A stretch of 64,000 nucleotides of DNA from Aneurinibacillus sp. Ricciae_BoGa-3 (lineage in GTDB: Bacteria; Bacillota; Bacilli; Aneurinibacillales; Aneurinibacillaceae): NCBI RefSeq assembly GCF_028421645.1, contig NZ_CP116887.1, positions 3,040,001-3,104,000 of the forward strand, given 5' to 3'. Shown here piece after piece: positions 25,435 through 35,191 of this stretch. A model generated the notes under the pieces. The model made no database searches. It worked only from the letters and a program-made list of their open reading frames with translations, and was not told the DNA's origin. Position 1 is the stretch's first letter. The number at the start of each line of letters is the position of its first letter. Made by a program: the position numbers and the translations under genes.

Positions 25435-25464
25435 TACATACTGTATGTGTCAGAAAGATGTCAA
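25435..25464 (-). promoter_or_regulatory. Promoter of the candidate small RNA
   Basis: Perfect -35 TTGACA (25464-25459), an 18-base spacer and TATGTA (25440-25435). Confidence 0.5.
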
Positions 25465-25660
25465 AAAAATGCCCGGTTTGTCTCACGGCTATTCACCTTT
25501 GTCCCTCACAACCTATTATTCTACAAAAGTATATCTTTTGATCTATTTTTGTCACTATTTGTCGCTCTTTTATACTAGAACCTTTATCCTAAATCATTTA
25601 TTATAAACAGTATCCTTTATCGAAAAATCACTTCTTTTTGAAAGACAAGGGGGATTATTC

Positions 25661-26458
25661 TTGAAACCTTTTCTTAAATGGGCTGGGGGTAAATACAGAT
25701 TAGTACCTTCTATTAAAAATCTGTTGCCCGCTGGCAAAAGATTAATCGAGCCTTTTGTCGGTTCCGGGGCCCTCTTTTTAAACACGCAATACGAGGAGTA
25801 TTTGCTTTGTGATGCCAATAAGGATTTAATTACCCTTTATCAGACCCTCCAGCAAGAAGGGCATTCCTTTATTGATTACTGCCGTTCCTTCTTTACAGAT
25901 GAGAATAATGTGCCGGAGCGCTTTTATGAACTGAGAAACTTATTCAACATGACGAAGGATCTCCGTTTAAAATCTGCGATATTCCTCTACTTAAATCGAC
26001 ATGGATACAACGGCTTGTGCAGATATAACAACAAGGGACTCTTTAACGCCCCTTTTGGCCGTTACAAAAAGCCATATTTTCCACTAAGAGAATTGCGCCA
26101 TTTCTATGAAAAATCATGGTCTGCCCGTTTTTATATTGCTGATTTTCAGGATTCGATGCGTCAAGCCATCCCAGGCGATGTTATCTACTGCGACCCCCCG
26201 TACGTTCCTCTGTCTTCAACGGCAAATTTCACGTCATATCAAAGCCGGGGATTTAACCAGCAGCAGCAAATGTTACTGGCTACACTTGCTAAAGAATTAG
26301 CACAGCGAGGCATTCCTGTCCTTATCTCCAATCACGAAACCGAATTTACTGTCAAAGCTTACACACCTGCTCAACTAGCTTACCTTGAAGTTCAACGCAA
26401 TATTAGCTGCAACAGCAAAAATCGGACAAAAGCAAAAGAAATCCTTGCTCTGTTCTAA
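25661..26458 (+). CDS. Orphan DNA adenine methyltransferase (Dam/D12 class)
   Basis: It starts at TTG 25661 after AAGGGGG. The 265 residues have FLKWAGGKYRL (SAM loop), IEPFVGSGALFL and DPPYVPL (catalytic motif IV), plus NRHGYNGLCRYN, all Dam/DpnM hallmarks. It would methylate adenine, by homology in GATC. No restriction endonuclease or other restriction-modification gene is adjacent, so it is an orphan methylase with possible regulatory or repair functions. Confidence 0.9.
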   Translation: MKPFLKWAGGKYRLVPSIKNLLPAGKRLIEPFVGSGALFLNTQYEEYLLCDANKDLITLYQTLQQEGHSFIDYCRSFFTDENNVPERFYELRNLFNMTKDLRLKSAIFLYLNRHGYNGLCRYNNKGLFNAPFGRYKKPYFPLRELRHFYEKSWSARFYIADFQDSMRQAIPGDVIYCDPPYVPLSSTANFTSYQSRGFNQQQQMLLATLAKELAQRGIPVLISNHETEFTVKAYTPAQLAYLEVQRNISCNSKNRTKAKEILALF

Positions 26459-26676
26459 GAATGTAATAAACTCCTACTTTAGTATCAATTTTTGGAAATT
26501 TTTCTTTTAAAAGCGCTCTTTCCAGTATGGGTATGTTATATTAAAGGAGAACAAAAACAAAAAAGGAACATTTTGGTTATCCTTCCGTAATAAATATGTG
26601 TCAATAGTTTAAAAAAACGCATGTTTATTTATCGACGGTTAATGGACTTGTTCCTGCCTAAGGGGGCGGAAACACC

Positions 26677-26910
26677 ATGCCGCAGATATTTGGAAGCCGT
26701 AAATGCCCGAGTTGTAAGCAAAAATACGATTGGATAGGCAGATTGGACAACTCCTTAGATGAACAAATGCAAAATCAGCTGTTGATAAATTCCAACCTGC
26801 AGCGCGCCCGGTTTTCGCAACGGACCTGCGGGGGCTTCATATCACATGTCAGATGTACGTACTGCAACTATCCAGATGATTTTGAATTTGGCAAAAAGCT
26901 GCTCCTGTGA
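26677..26910 (+). CDS. Small zinc-ribbon-like protein, 77 aa
   Basis: ATG 26677 follows GGGGGCGG. Cysteine pairs KCPSCKQKY and RCTYCNYPDD near the two ends, with a lone Cys between, suggest a zinc ribbon. There is no membrane segment. The terminator overlaps the stop codon. Family unknown. Confidence 0.65.
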   Translation: MPQIFGSRKCPSCKQKYDWIGRLDNSLDEQMQNQLLINSNLQRARFSQRTCGGFISHVRCTYCNYPDDFEFGKKLLL

Positions 26911-26919
26911 GCAGCTTTT
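26893..26919 (+). terminator. Terminator overlapping the stop of the zinc-ribbon gene
   Basis: AAAAGCTGCTC/GAGCAGCTTTT with a 4-base loop; the TGA stop is 26908-26910, starting in the loop. Confidence 0.85.
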
Positions 26920-26989
26920 ATTATTTACATTAAACATTCGTTCTTTATAATTAGATTGTTATTTGAAAACTTAAGAAGGGGTGATCACG

Positions 26990-28213
26990 ATGGGCGGCTC
27001 CCAAGTTTCTTCTACTGCCCTTACGCCATCGAGGCGATTGTGGATGGCGTTTGTACTGGGTGCGTTAAGTGCGTTTGGGCCATTATCCATTGATATGTAC
27101 CTGCCTTCCCTCCCTATACTTGCAAGTGGCCTTCATACAAGCACTTCACTTGCACAATTAAGTCTGACTGCTTGTCTTTTAGGCTTGGCGCTTGGACAAT
27201 TAGTTGTTGGACCGCTGAGCGACGCGCGGGGCCGGCGGAAGCCATTGCTTGCCGCTCTAATTGTTTATGCTATTTCGTCCATCCTCTGTGCCTTTAGTTC
27301 ATCGATATGGATGCTGATTATTCTGCGCTTCCTGCAGGGTTTGGCAGGATCCGCTGGCATCGTGCTATCCCGCGCCATTGTGCGGGATTTATATTCAGGT
27401 TCAGAGCTTACGAGGTTCTTCTCACTGTTGATGCTGATCAATGGTGCGGCACCAATACTGGCACCCATTATTGGCGGACAGCTGCTGCGGGTTATATCGT
27501 GGCACGGTGTTTTTATCGTTCTTTGTGCGGTTGGCCTTCTCATGCTGGTGAGTGTTTTCTTTGGCCTGCCAGAAACGCTGCGCAGTGAAAACCGCTCACA
27601 GGGAGGCTTGAGGGATACGCTATTCACGTTTCGCAAACTGGCCAGCGATCGCTCTTTCATGGGTTATGCCTGGTCACAGGGGCTGGTTACTGCCGCGATG
27701 TTTGCGTATATAGCGGGATCACCATTCGTTTTGCAGACCATCTTCGGCGTTTCCCCCCAAACGTTCAGCTTGATCTTTGCGACCAATGGGCTTGGCATTA
27801 TTATTTCAAGCCAGATTGGGGGGCTGCTGGCGGGAAGGGTACCTGAAAGGAAGTTGCTCGCCAGTGGTCTTGGGGTAGCTTCGGTGTGTGGTATCCTGCT
27901 GTTGATTTGCATCTATTCAGAATCTGGCATTGTACCTCTGTTGATTTTTCTGTTCGGCATCGTCTCCTGCATTGGTATTGTTGGAACAACAAGTTTCTCC
28001 TTAGCGATGCAGAGCCAAAGCCGCTCTGCGGGAAGCGCGTCAGCTTTACTTGGATTGCTGCCGCTTATTTTAGGCTCCCTTGCAGCGCCTCTTGTAGGAA
28101 TAGGCGGCAGCCATACTGCCCTTCCGATGGGCATTATCATTGCCGTCTGCGACGTGGGATCCGTCCTGTGCTTCGCTTTATTAGTTATTCAAAAAAGGCC
28201 ATACCTTAAATAA
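26990..28213 (+). CDS. Bcr/CflA-family MFS drug-efflux transporter
   Basis: The start is ATG 26990 after AAGGGGTG. The 407 residues include twelve helices. FGPLSIDMYLPSLP in helix 1 and LVVGPLSDARGRRKPLL between helices 2 and 3 are the Bcr/CflA and MFS motif A signatures. The family exports bicyclomycin, chloramphenicol and related small molecules by proton antiport; substrates here are unknown. It is monocistronic with a shared terminator downstream. Confidence 0.92.
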   Translation: MGGSQVSSTALTPSRRLWMAFVLGALSAFGPLSIDMYLPSLPILASGLHTSTSLAQLSLTACLLGLALGQLVVGPLSDARGRRKPLLAALIVYAISSILCAFSSSIWMLIILRFLQGLAGSAGIVLSRAIVRDLYSGSELTRFFSLLMLINGAAPILAPIIGGQLLRVISWHGVFIVLCAVGLLMLVSVFFGLPETLRSENRSQGGLRDTLFTFRKLASDRSFMGYAWSQGLVTAAMFAYIAGSPFVLQTIFGVSPQTFSLIFATNGLGIIISSQIGGLLAGRVPERKLLASGLGVASVCGILLLICIYSESGIVPLLIFLFGIVSCIGIVGTTSFSLAMQSQSRSAGSASALLGLLPLILGSLAAPLVGIGGSHTALPMGIIIAVCDVGSVLCFALLVIQKRPYLK

Positions 28214-28229
28214 CGGTAAGAAGGATCGT

Positions 28230-28263
28230 AAAAAAGGCAGCTTATTGCAACCAGCTGCCTTTT
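28230..28263. terminator. Bidirectional terminator between the MFS and Dps genes
   Basis: AAAAGGCAGCT and its complement with a 10-base loop; an A-run and a T-run flank it between convergent genes. Confidence 0.88.
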
Positions 28264-28273
28264 CCTATAGTTT

Positions 28274-28708
28274 TTAGCCAAGAAATGATGTGAGCATCCA
28301 TACATGTTTCTCAAGCGAAGAGTGGATGGCTAACAGCATATCTGCCGTTGTTTCATCATTGCTTTGGCTCGCCAGCTGCATCCCCTCTTTGACTTCCCCA
28401 ATGATTTTCTCAAAATCTTTAACAAGGGTTTGCACCATTTGCTGCGCATCTTCCTGGCCGTTCGCTTCCTCTATAGATGCCAATTCAAGACAGCCTTTCA
28501 TCGTCGCAACAGGCGACCCTTTAAGAGCAAGCAGACGTTCTGCCAGCTCGTCAATATGTAGGGACGCTTCATTATAGAATTCCTCAAATTTTGTATGGAG
28601 CGTGAAAAACTGGTCGCCTTTTACATACCAATGGTAGTTGTGTATTTTTACATACAGTACCGTCCAATTGGCGATCTGCTTATTTAGTGAGTCAGATATT
28701 TCTGCCAT
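28274..28708 (-). CDS. Dps-family miniferritin
   Basis: A 144-residue four-helix bundle. [22 protein letters not shown] and [13 protein letters not shown] carry the inter-subunit ferroxidase ligands (His, Asp, Glu). Dps dodecamers oxidise iron with peroxide and can protect DNA. AGGGAGG precedes ATG 28708. I saw no clear PerR box. It adds to the iron-related content of the accessory region. Confidence 0.94.
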   Translation of the reverse strand: MAEISDSLNKQIANWTVLYVKIHNYHWYVKGDQFFTLHTKFEEFYNEASLHIDELAERLLALKGSPVATMKGCLELASIEEANGQEDAQQMVQTLVKDFEKIIGEVKEGMQLASQSNDETTADMLLAIHSSLEKHVWMLTSFLG

Positions 28709-28838
28709 TTGTGTTATCCTCCCTAGCTTTTATCGTGTAATTCATACTTATTAATCTTACCCTGTTTATGTCAGTTGAAAACGGTGAAACTGTTATATTA
28801 CACAGAGCTTTAAGCTTTTTCACTGCATCCATTCGCAT

Positions 28839-29618
28839 TTATGGCTGCTTTGCACTCATCTGAGTCAGGCTTTTAAACTCATACCCCTTTTTGCGGGCGT
28901 CATCAATGATTTTCCCAAGGGCTTCTGCATTATCCTTCGAAACCGAATGAAGCAGGATCACCGCTCCCGGGTGAAGCTGTGACATAAAGCTTTCGTATGC
29001 ATATTGCCAGCCTCTCTGCGCTTTCGTATCCCAGTCTTTGTAAGCGAGAGACCAGAATACATTCGTATACCCCAGCTGCTTGCTTACATTAAGCATACGC
29101 TCGCTAAATATTCCCCTGGGCGGCCGCAGGAAACGAACTTCCTTCTGTCCTGTTACTTTGAAAATTCCTTGCTTAACCTTGTCAAGTTCCTCTTTAATTT
29201 TTTCACTAGACACCTGGCTCATATCCGGGTGGCTCCAGGAATGGTTGCCAATGATATGGCCTTCCTTTACCATGCGTTTCAACAGTTCCGGTTGATCTTC
29301 AATGTAGTGGCCGGTAACAAAAAAGGTGGCCGGAACTTTTTTCTCCTTTAGCACATTAAGAATTCCTTCTGTATAGCCATTCTCATATCCGTTATCAAAA
29401 GTCAAATACAGTTCCTTTTTCGCTGTGTTGCCTAAAAATATGGCTCCATGTTTCGCTAAAATGTCTTTAAAGCCCTCTTCATCAATGGATGGGAGCTGCC
29501 CGCTTTTACTCTTCTTAAAGCCAAAGTGAAAAGCTTGATTCGGATAGGCTCCTGCTGAATAAAGGGGTACTAACGCAACGATCAATATAAAAGCAATAAG
29601 ATAAGGCAAACGCTTCAT
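28839..29618 (-). CDS. pdaA: Delta-lactam-biosynthetic de-N-acetylase PdaA
   Basis: It removes the N-acetyl group of muramic acid so that the muramic-delta-lactam of spore cortex can form. HFGFKKSKSGQLPSIDEEGF near the start is PdaA-specific. The NodB domain has LYLTFDNGYENGY (catalytic Asp), GNHSWSHPDM (zinc His pair) and FLRPPRG. The signal anchor is at residues ~4-25. ATG 29618 is preferred, though an in-frame GTG lies 12 bases upstream. A ~260-nt structured element lies upstream on the same strand. Confidence 0.93.
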   Translation of the reverse strand: MKRLPYLIAFILIVALVPLYSAGAYPNQAFHFGFKKSKSGQLPSIDEEGFKDILAKHGAIFLGNTAKKELYLTFDNGYENGYTEGILNVLKEKKVPATFFVTGHYIEDQPELLKRMVKEGHIIGNHSWSHPDMSQVSSEKIKEELDKVKQGIFKVTGQKEVRFLRPPRGIFSERMLNVSKQLGYTNVFWSLAYKDWDTKAQRGWQYAYESFMSQLHPGAVILLHSVSKDNAEALGKIIDDARKKGYEFKSLTQMSAKQP

Positions 29619-29712
29619 ACCTCGATTCACTCCCGCAACAAATTTTTTCGCTACTACTAACAGAAATATTTTTTCTATAAAAGGATGAAGTTATGTGCCG
29701 GATAATAAGAAT

Positions 29713-29973
29713 AAACACCGCGGACATGCCGCTCTGTCCTTTCCCGCAGAAGTTTTTTCGGCCGCTTTCTGTCACGACAGGCGGACCGGCAAAACATCCG
29801 GGTATCTCAATGATGGAGACAGGTTGCCAGTCTTTTTCGCCCTCTGTTCCAGACGCTCCACAGGGGGAAAGAAAGGAGCCGGCATTGCCCCGCGATGTTT
29901 TTCTTTAGCGTTTTGGGGACCATACGGTCCCCATTTAAGATGTAACAATTAACTTAACACTTTAAAGTAACAT
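29713..29973 (-). ncRNA. Structured RNA element, copy A (upstream of pdaA)
   Basis: A ~260-base element homologous to the one at 46153-46417. Read on the minus strand: a conserved 5' block (29973-29953), a hairpin GGGGACC/GGUCCCC (29932-29915), a long closing helix starting AAACAUCGCGG and ending CCGCGGUGUUU (29713-29723), an inner helix GACUGGCAA with UUGCCGGUC, and conserved unpaired purine-rich blocks. It ends about 95 bases before pdaA. Differences from copy B keep pairing on this strand (G-U replacing A-U or G-C, and one C-G to G-C exchange). The family is not recognised. Confidence 0.65.
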
Positions 29974-29991
29974 ATAATTTCTTTATCGATG

Positions 29992-30018
29992 AAAAATCCC
30001 CACTTGTAAAGTGGGGAT
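29992..30018 (-). terminator. Terminator after the aldo-keto reductase gene
   Basis: ATCCCCACTT and its perfect complement with a 3-base loop, then a T-run on the minus strand. Confidence 0.85.
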
Positions 30019-30053
30019 CGTAAAGCCTGACCGCAAATATGCTCTTACAAAGG

Positions 30054-31040
<987 letters not shown>

Positions 31041-31327
31041 GTTCTACCTGCCTCTCTATGATTTGGAAGTTGTAACAAGAAATGCTTAGGCCGTGCCCCT
31101 CCAGTATACCGATTCAGCCGATCGCCGTAAACATATGTACTCTCTTTCCTAATTAAGAAGGTTTTTCGATGGAGCCCTGCCAGCGTCCGCGCATGGAACT
31201 CATTGAAAACGACTAGGATCCGCTGCAACTTGCACCATACACTACCCTATAAGAAAAGATGGATAATGATATATTTGAAAGAAAAGTGAACTTTTACGTT
31301 TTAATGCACTTATATGTGTACTTTGTG

Positions 31328-31356
31328 TTACCATCTTTATTTCTTTTAGGTATACT
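31328..31356 (+). promoter_or_regulatory. Sigma-A-type promoter for the small gene at 31408
   Basis: TTACCA (31328-31333), 17-base spacer, TATACT (31351-31356). The rest of the gap from 31041 holds no other feature I can support. Confidence 0.55.
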
Positions 31357-31407
31357 TAATTGTTGTACAAGCGAAAGGATCGAAATAGCATTTTACGGAG
31401 AAATGTG

Positions 31408-31515
31408 GTGAGTAGAATGAGTGGATGGATGATGGCTCTAATTGTGCATATATGCTTTGTTGTTTTTGGCAGTGCCATTTGGGTTTTTTATAAAAAAAAT
31501 AAAGATGAATTTTAA
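31408..31515 (+). CDS. Small membrane protein, 35 aa
   Basis: GTG 31408 lies seven bases after GGAG; an ATG three codons later is an alternative. One hydrophobic helix (MALIVHICFVVFGSAIWVFY) is followed by a charged tail (KKNKDEF). A good promoter lies 50 bases upstream. Type I toxin or housekeeping small membrane protein are both possible; no antisense RNA was identified. Confidence 0.5.
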   Translation: MSRMSGWMMALIVHICFVVFGSAIWVFYKKNKDEF

Positions 31516-31516
31516 G

Positions 31517-31921
31517 CTATTTTGCTTTTTCTTTTTTACCGCCTGCCTTACTTAACGAGAAACGTGAAGAAGTGGATTTTCCTTGGCTTTTTTGCATGTA
31601 GAGAAATCCTTTGGTTATCCAGATTGATAAGAGCATGATTACCATGTATGCCACGAAAATGTGAAGAAAGTTTACTCTGTTCAATTGGAAGAAGCCAATG
31701 GATGCAAGCAATGGTTTGAAGATAAAGGCCAGCACAACACTGAGGCCTGTCAAATACAGGTAGGTGTTTTTTTCATGGTTTACGGTCCATTGATAAGCAA
31801 GCATATAGGTTACCGGGATCAACGATGCCTCCAACGAGTAGTTAACGGGTGCTAACGGGATAAGTTGATAGGGATAGCCCCAGAGTGCGCTGCCTAAACG
31901 CTTTTTTCCTTTATGTCGCCC
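31517..31921 (-). pseudogene. Headless CBO0543-family membrane protein gene
   Basis: The frame reads LWGYPYQLIPLAPVNYSLEA and continues with two or three hydrophobic helices, as in the C-terminal two-thirds of CBO0543-family proteins. The first ~60 residues are missing. A stop (31924-31922) closes the frame upstream and the only start is an internal TTG at 31834 without a ribosome site. Its upstream end overlaps the next gene's 3' end, so it looks like a deletion remnant. Confidence 0.55.
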
Positions 31922-32337
31922 TTAGCAAGTCTCGAGAACAATAGGCCAATTAACATGGGAATGATCATAATTAAACCAATTGTAAGGGCGGGAAACGGCA
32001 AAAATTCGGCATAAAGTGTAGCGAATTCTCCCAAAAATCCCGCAATTACAAAAATAATGGCAGACAGCTTGCTGCCTTGTGATGAGGCGCGATACGCGGC
32101 ATCCCAAACTACATATACATAAAAACCTGGATAAAAGGGGGCATAAGTATAATCAATTGCTTCCCAGGATTTTTTATGAAATCCGATTAAATCTAAGTAT
32201 ATTGCCTGATTGATATGGCCAGATACGTTATCCCAATGCTCGATAAACATAAAGGTAACCCCTTTAATAAATTGTTTGTTAAACATCTGGCCTGTACCTG
32301 GCATTAATATAGAAAACAAAGCCGCAATAATATTCAC
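31894..32337 (-). CDS. Hypothetical polytopic membrane protein, 147 aa
   Basis: It starts at GTG 32337, eight bases after GGGG; the frame opens three codons earlier. It begins MNIIAALFSILMPGTGQMFN, like TM2-type small membrane proteins (hydrophobic helix, then PG-x-GQ). A loop with HWDN and aromatic residues and two further hydrophobic helices follow. The function is unknown. Confidence 0.6.
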   Translation of the reverse strand: MNIIAALFSILMPGTGQMFNKQFIKGVTFMFIEHWDNVSGHINQAIYLDLIGFHKKSWEAIDYTYAPFYPGFYVYVVWDAAYRASSQGSKLSAIIFVIAGFLGEFATLYAEFLPFPALTIGLIMIIPMLIGLLFSRLAKGDIKEKSV

Positions 32338-32496
32338 TAGACACACCCCATCGTCACATTTTCCTTTTTGTTAGATTTTTCTGTCGTTGTTTTACCTCTA
32401 CGCTCTTCTACTGGGTGGATTGATTTATTCCATATAACATTTATCTGCTTATTTTTCCATATTTATACATTGTTTCTCGTTTTACTATACGGGATC

Positions 32497-32536
32497 AAAA
32501 CGAGCCGATGGTTCCCTTTACAGAAAACACCGGCTC
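32497..32536 (-). terminator. Terminator after the chemoreceptor gene
   Basis: GAGCCG/CGGCTC stem extended by weaker pairs, with TTTT on the minus strand, 22 bases after the stop. Confidence 0.7.
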
Positions 32537-32557
32537 TATCCTTAAACTTGTAAAAAG

Positions 32558-34321
32558 CTACACTTTAAAATTTCCAATCACCGTTTGCAATTCATCTGCC
32601 ATTTTAGATAACGTGGTAGATGAAGCTGAAATCTCTTCCATTGAAGCTAGCTGTTCCTGCGTAGCCGCACTTACGTTTTGACTTCCTGCAGAAGCCTCTA
32701 CAGCAACCTCCCTCATGTGCTCAATCGCGTTCACCACATGATTTGTACTTATGGTAATTTGCTGGGCAGCAGCCGATACACCTTGAATCTCGCCAGACAC
32801 GTTATCAATCGTTTCTTTAATTACATGAAAAGATTCTCCGGCTGCCCTGGCAACACTGAGTCCTTCACTTACGGCATGGGTGGCAAGCTCAGTTGACTGA
32901 ACAGCTTGTCCTGTTTCCTCTTGAATAAGATGAATCAACGAAACAATTTGTTTGGCCGCATCTTGCGATTGCTCGGCTAGCTTGCGAACTTCATCCGCAA
33001 CAACAGAAAACCCTTTCCCCTGTTCACCTGCTCGTGCCGCTTCAATGGCCGCATTTAAAGCCAGTAGATTGGTTTGGCTTGCTATGCTTGTAATGACTTC
33101 AGTTATTTTCCCTATTTCAACCGAACGCTCCCCGAGCCCCTTAACAACTTCCGTCAATTGATCCACCGTATCACTTATGGCATGCATTTGCTCCATCGTC
33201 GTCTTTATTGCCTGGTTTCCTTCGGCTGTTTGCTCTGATGCCTTTTCGGCATTCGCCGAGACATGCTGGGTGTTCTTTGCTATGAGCTCAATACTAGCCG
33301 ACATTTCAGAGATTGAATTTGAGCTGTACTCCATTCCCTCAACCTGTTTATCTGCGCCTGCAGCAAGTTCCTGAATAACCGAAGTAATATGCTCGCTCGC
33401 TTTGCTTGTTTCCCCTGCACTTGCATGTAATTCTTCAGCAGCTGCCGCTACCTGGTCGGAGCTTATGCCTACTTGTACAATTAATTCTTTTAAGCTGTTT
33501 TTCATTGTATTAAAATCGTTGGCAAGTTCCCCCACCTCATCGCGGCTTCTTACATCGATATCCGCGAAAGCCAGATTGCCACCTGACATTTGCTTTGCAC
33601 CTTCAGCAATCGCGGTGATGGGCTTGGAGATACGTGCGGCAAATAAGTACACAAGAAAGGCACCGATTAGTAAAGACAGACCGAGCGTGATCAGAAAAAC
33701 ATAGAGGACAGAATTTGCGCCGCTATTGAAATCCGACATGTAGGAACCCGCACATACCACCCAGTTCCAATTCGGATCAAGTTCTGCATAGACGATTTTT
33801 GGAGCGGTTTTTGACGGATCGTCAGGAAGTTTCCATTCGTATGTTACATATCCGCCACCGTTAGCCGCTGCATTTAAGGAATCGGTAACAAATTGTTTTC
33901 CATCTGGTGACACAGTATCTATCATGCTCTTTCCTTCAAGGCTAGGATGCGCGAGTTCCACCCCTTTCTGGTCATAAACGAACATATAACCATATTTACC
34001 GAGATCAAATCGTTCGTTAATCGGCCGTTTACCATTTGCATCTTTTTTCCCTAACATGACTTCTTTAATCTGTTCCTGAGCGTCAGCTAATGAAGTGTTT
34101 CCCGCTTGTACCTGTTTGTTTAATGTGTCTATCATAGCCATCACATAACGCACATCATTCTTTAATTGGATCTTTCCTGACTCATCAAGATAGGTTTTAG
34201 CCTCCTGATAACCAATGATACCGATTACAAGACTTGGAATAGCCAATAAAAGCAAACAAAACATGATCATTTTGGTACGCAGTGATCTCATGGTAAACCC
34301 AACTCTTTTCCCCTTCATCAT
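32558..34321 (-). CDS. Methyl-accepting chemotaxis protein with a single Cache sensor
   Basis: About 587 residues. The N-terminal membrane helix (residues ~12-34) is followed by an extracytoplasmic Cache domain ([19 protein letters not shown], and [20 protein letters not shown] typical of sCache). A second helix (~205-230), HAMP ([20 protein letters not shown]) and a long signalling coiled coil follow. The hairpin tip [20 protein letters not shown] is present. Ligands of this Cache type are often small organic acids. The start is at ATG 34321 (or the adjacent ATG 34318) after AGGGGGAG. Confidence 0.94.
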   Translation of the reverse strand: MMKGKRVGFTMRSLRTKMIMFCLLLLAIPSLVIGIIGYQEAKTYLDESGKIQLKNDVRYVMAMIDTLNKQVQAGNTSLADAQEQIKEVMLGKKDANGKRPINERFDLGKYGYMFVYDQKGVELAHPSLEGKSMIDTVSPDGKQFVTDSLNAAANGGGYVTYEWKLPDDPSKTAPKIVYAELDPNWNWVVCAGSYMSDFNSGANSVLYVFLITLGLSLLIGAFLVYLFAARISKPITAIAEGAKQMSGGNLAFADIDVRSRDEVGELANDFNTMKNSLKELIVQVGISSDQVAAAAEELHASAGETSKASEHITSVIQELAAGADKQVEGMEYSSNSISEMSASIELIAKNTQHVSANAEKASEQTAEGNQAIKTTMEQMHAISDTVDQLTEVVKGLGERSVEIGKITEVITSIASQTNLLALNAAIEAARAGEQGKGFSVVADEVRKLAEQSQDAAKQIVSLIHLIQEETGQAVQSTELATHAVSEGLSVARAAGESFHVIKETIDNVSGEIQGVSAAAQQITISTNHVVNAIEHMREVAVEASAGSQNVSAATQEQLASMEEISASSTTLSKMADELQTVIGNFKV

Positions 34322-34451
34322 TTCTCCCCCTAATTCTACTTTTATCAATAAATCATTGATTAATACTATGTATATAGTTTTATATCGTCATTTTTTTTAT
34401 AATATTTAGATATAAGTTGCCAGCCTTTAGCCGGTTACTACAAACAATAAC

Positions 34452-34597
34452 GGAAAGTACTTACGCTGGACGTTAGCCCATTACTTTCCTGTATATATAA
34501 GCCTAAGAATCTGATACATTTGGTATAACGGTTCTGCTTTCAAGCAGGCTGGATTTTGGTTGAGGGTTGGCGATTGTCTTATCGCTAACCTTTTTTT
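34452..34597 (+). ncRNA. Candidate structured small RNA
   Basis: There is no open frame between the chemoreceptor and panD genes on the plus strand, yet a strong terminator lies there: GGTTGGCGAT (34565-34574) with ATCGCTAACC (34581-34590) and seven T. Upstream lie a hairpin CTGCTT/AAGCAG, a promoter-like TTAGCC (34473-34478)-17-TATAAG (34496-34501), and a perfect GGAAAGTA/TACTTTCC stem (34452-34459, 34482-34489). The product could be ~90 nt from the promoter, or longer if the upstream stem belongs to it. Confidence 0.5.
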
Positions 34598-34727
34598 ATT
34601 CCGTCTAATTATTCATTATACATCATGAAATAGGCCTTTTTCACCACTTTATCCTATTTCCGATTAGTTTGCTTGTGGAAAAAAGAACAAAAAAAAACAT
34701 CGATTGATCGATGGTTCTGTTGGCACA

Positions 34728-35117
34728 TTAATTATGGATAACTGTATCTTTCATTGAGTATTGTTCTACGGAGGTAATCTGATTTTTTTCATCAACAAAA
34801 ACAACTTTATGACGCAAAGTTTGCACCTCTGCTTCGTTAAACAACCCCTGGCTTAAAATAATAACCAGATCACCAGGCTGGAAAAGGTGTGCAGGCGGGC
34901 CATTCAGACAAATTTTACCCGAATTCGGTTTAGCGGGAATGGCGTACGTTTTCCACCTGGTTGCGTTTCGCAGGCTTGTCACCTGCACCATTTCAAAAGG
35001 GAGTATGTCGGCCTTTTCCATAAGCGTCCGATCAATTGTAATGCTGCCTACGTAATTTAAATCTGCTTCTGTGACAGTCGCTCTGTGAATTTTTCCTTTA
35101 CACATTAATCGTTGCAT
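34728..35117 (-). CDS. panD: Aspartate 1-decarboxylase
   Basis: It makes beta-alanine for pantothenate and coenzyme A. The 129-residue proenzyme has MQRLMCKGKIHRATVTEADLN-like opening residues and YVGSITID, where self-cleavage between Gly and Ser makes the pyruvoyl cofactor. The conserved IPAKPNSGKICLNGPPAHLF follows. The gene is separate from panB/panC, unlike in B. subtilis. The ribosome site (GGGGGAAG) is rather far from ATG 35117. Confidence 0.94.
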   Translation of the reverse strand: MQRLMCKGKIHRATVTEADLNYVGSITIDRTLMEKADILPFEMVQVTSLRNATRWKTYAIPAKPNSGKICLNGPPAHLFQPGDLVIILSQGLFNEAEVQTLRHKVVFVDEKNQITSVEQYSMKDTVIHN

Positions 35118-35191
35118 AACGGTATCGCTTCCCCCAATTTCAGATGCATTATAAAGTACTTAATACCGTATTCTATTCCCGGGTGAGGTGT

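Noticed and set aside
29913-29940. Hairpin GGGGACC/GGTCCCC as a plus-strand terminator
   Set aside because: No real T-run follows on the plus strand, and the same hairpin is part of the conserved minus-strand RNA element (also at 46360-46374).
29713-29973. Transposable MITE as the explanation for the two ~260-base copies
   Set aside because: Terminal inverted repeats exist, but no target duplication was seen, both copies sit before deacetylase genes in the same orientation, and base changes preserve RNA pairing. It is not fully excluded.
29713-29973. Identification of the element as a c-di-AMP, c-di-GMP, cobalamin or T-box RNA, RNase P, tmRNA or 6S RNA
   Set aside because: The core consensus segments I remember for these families are not present.
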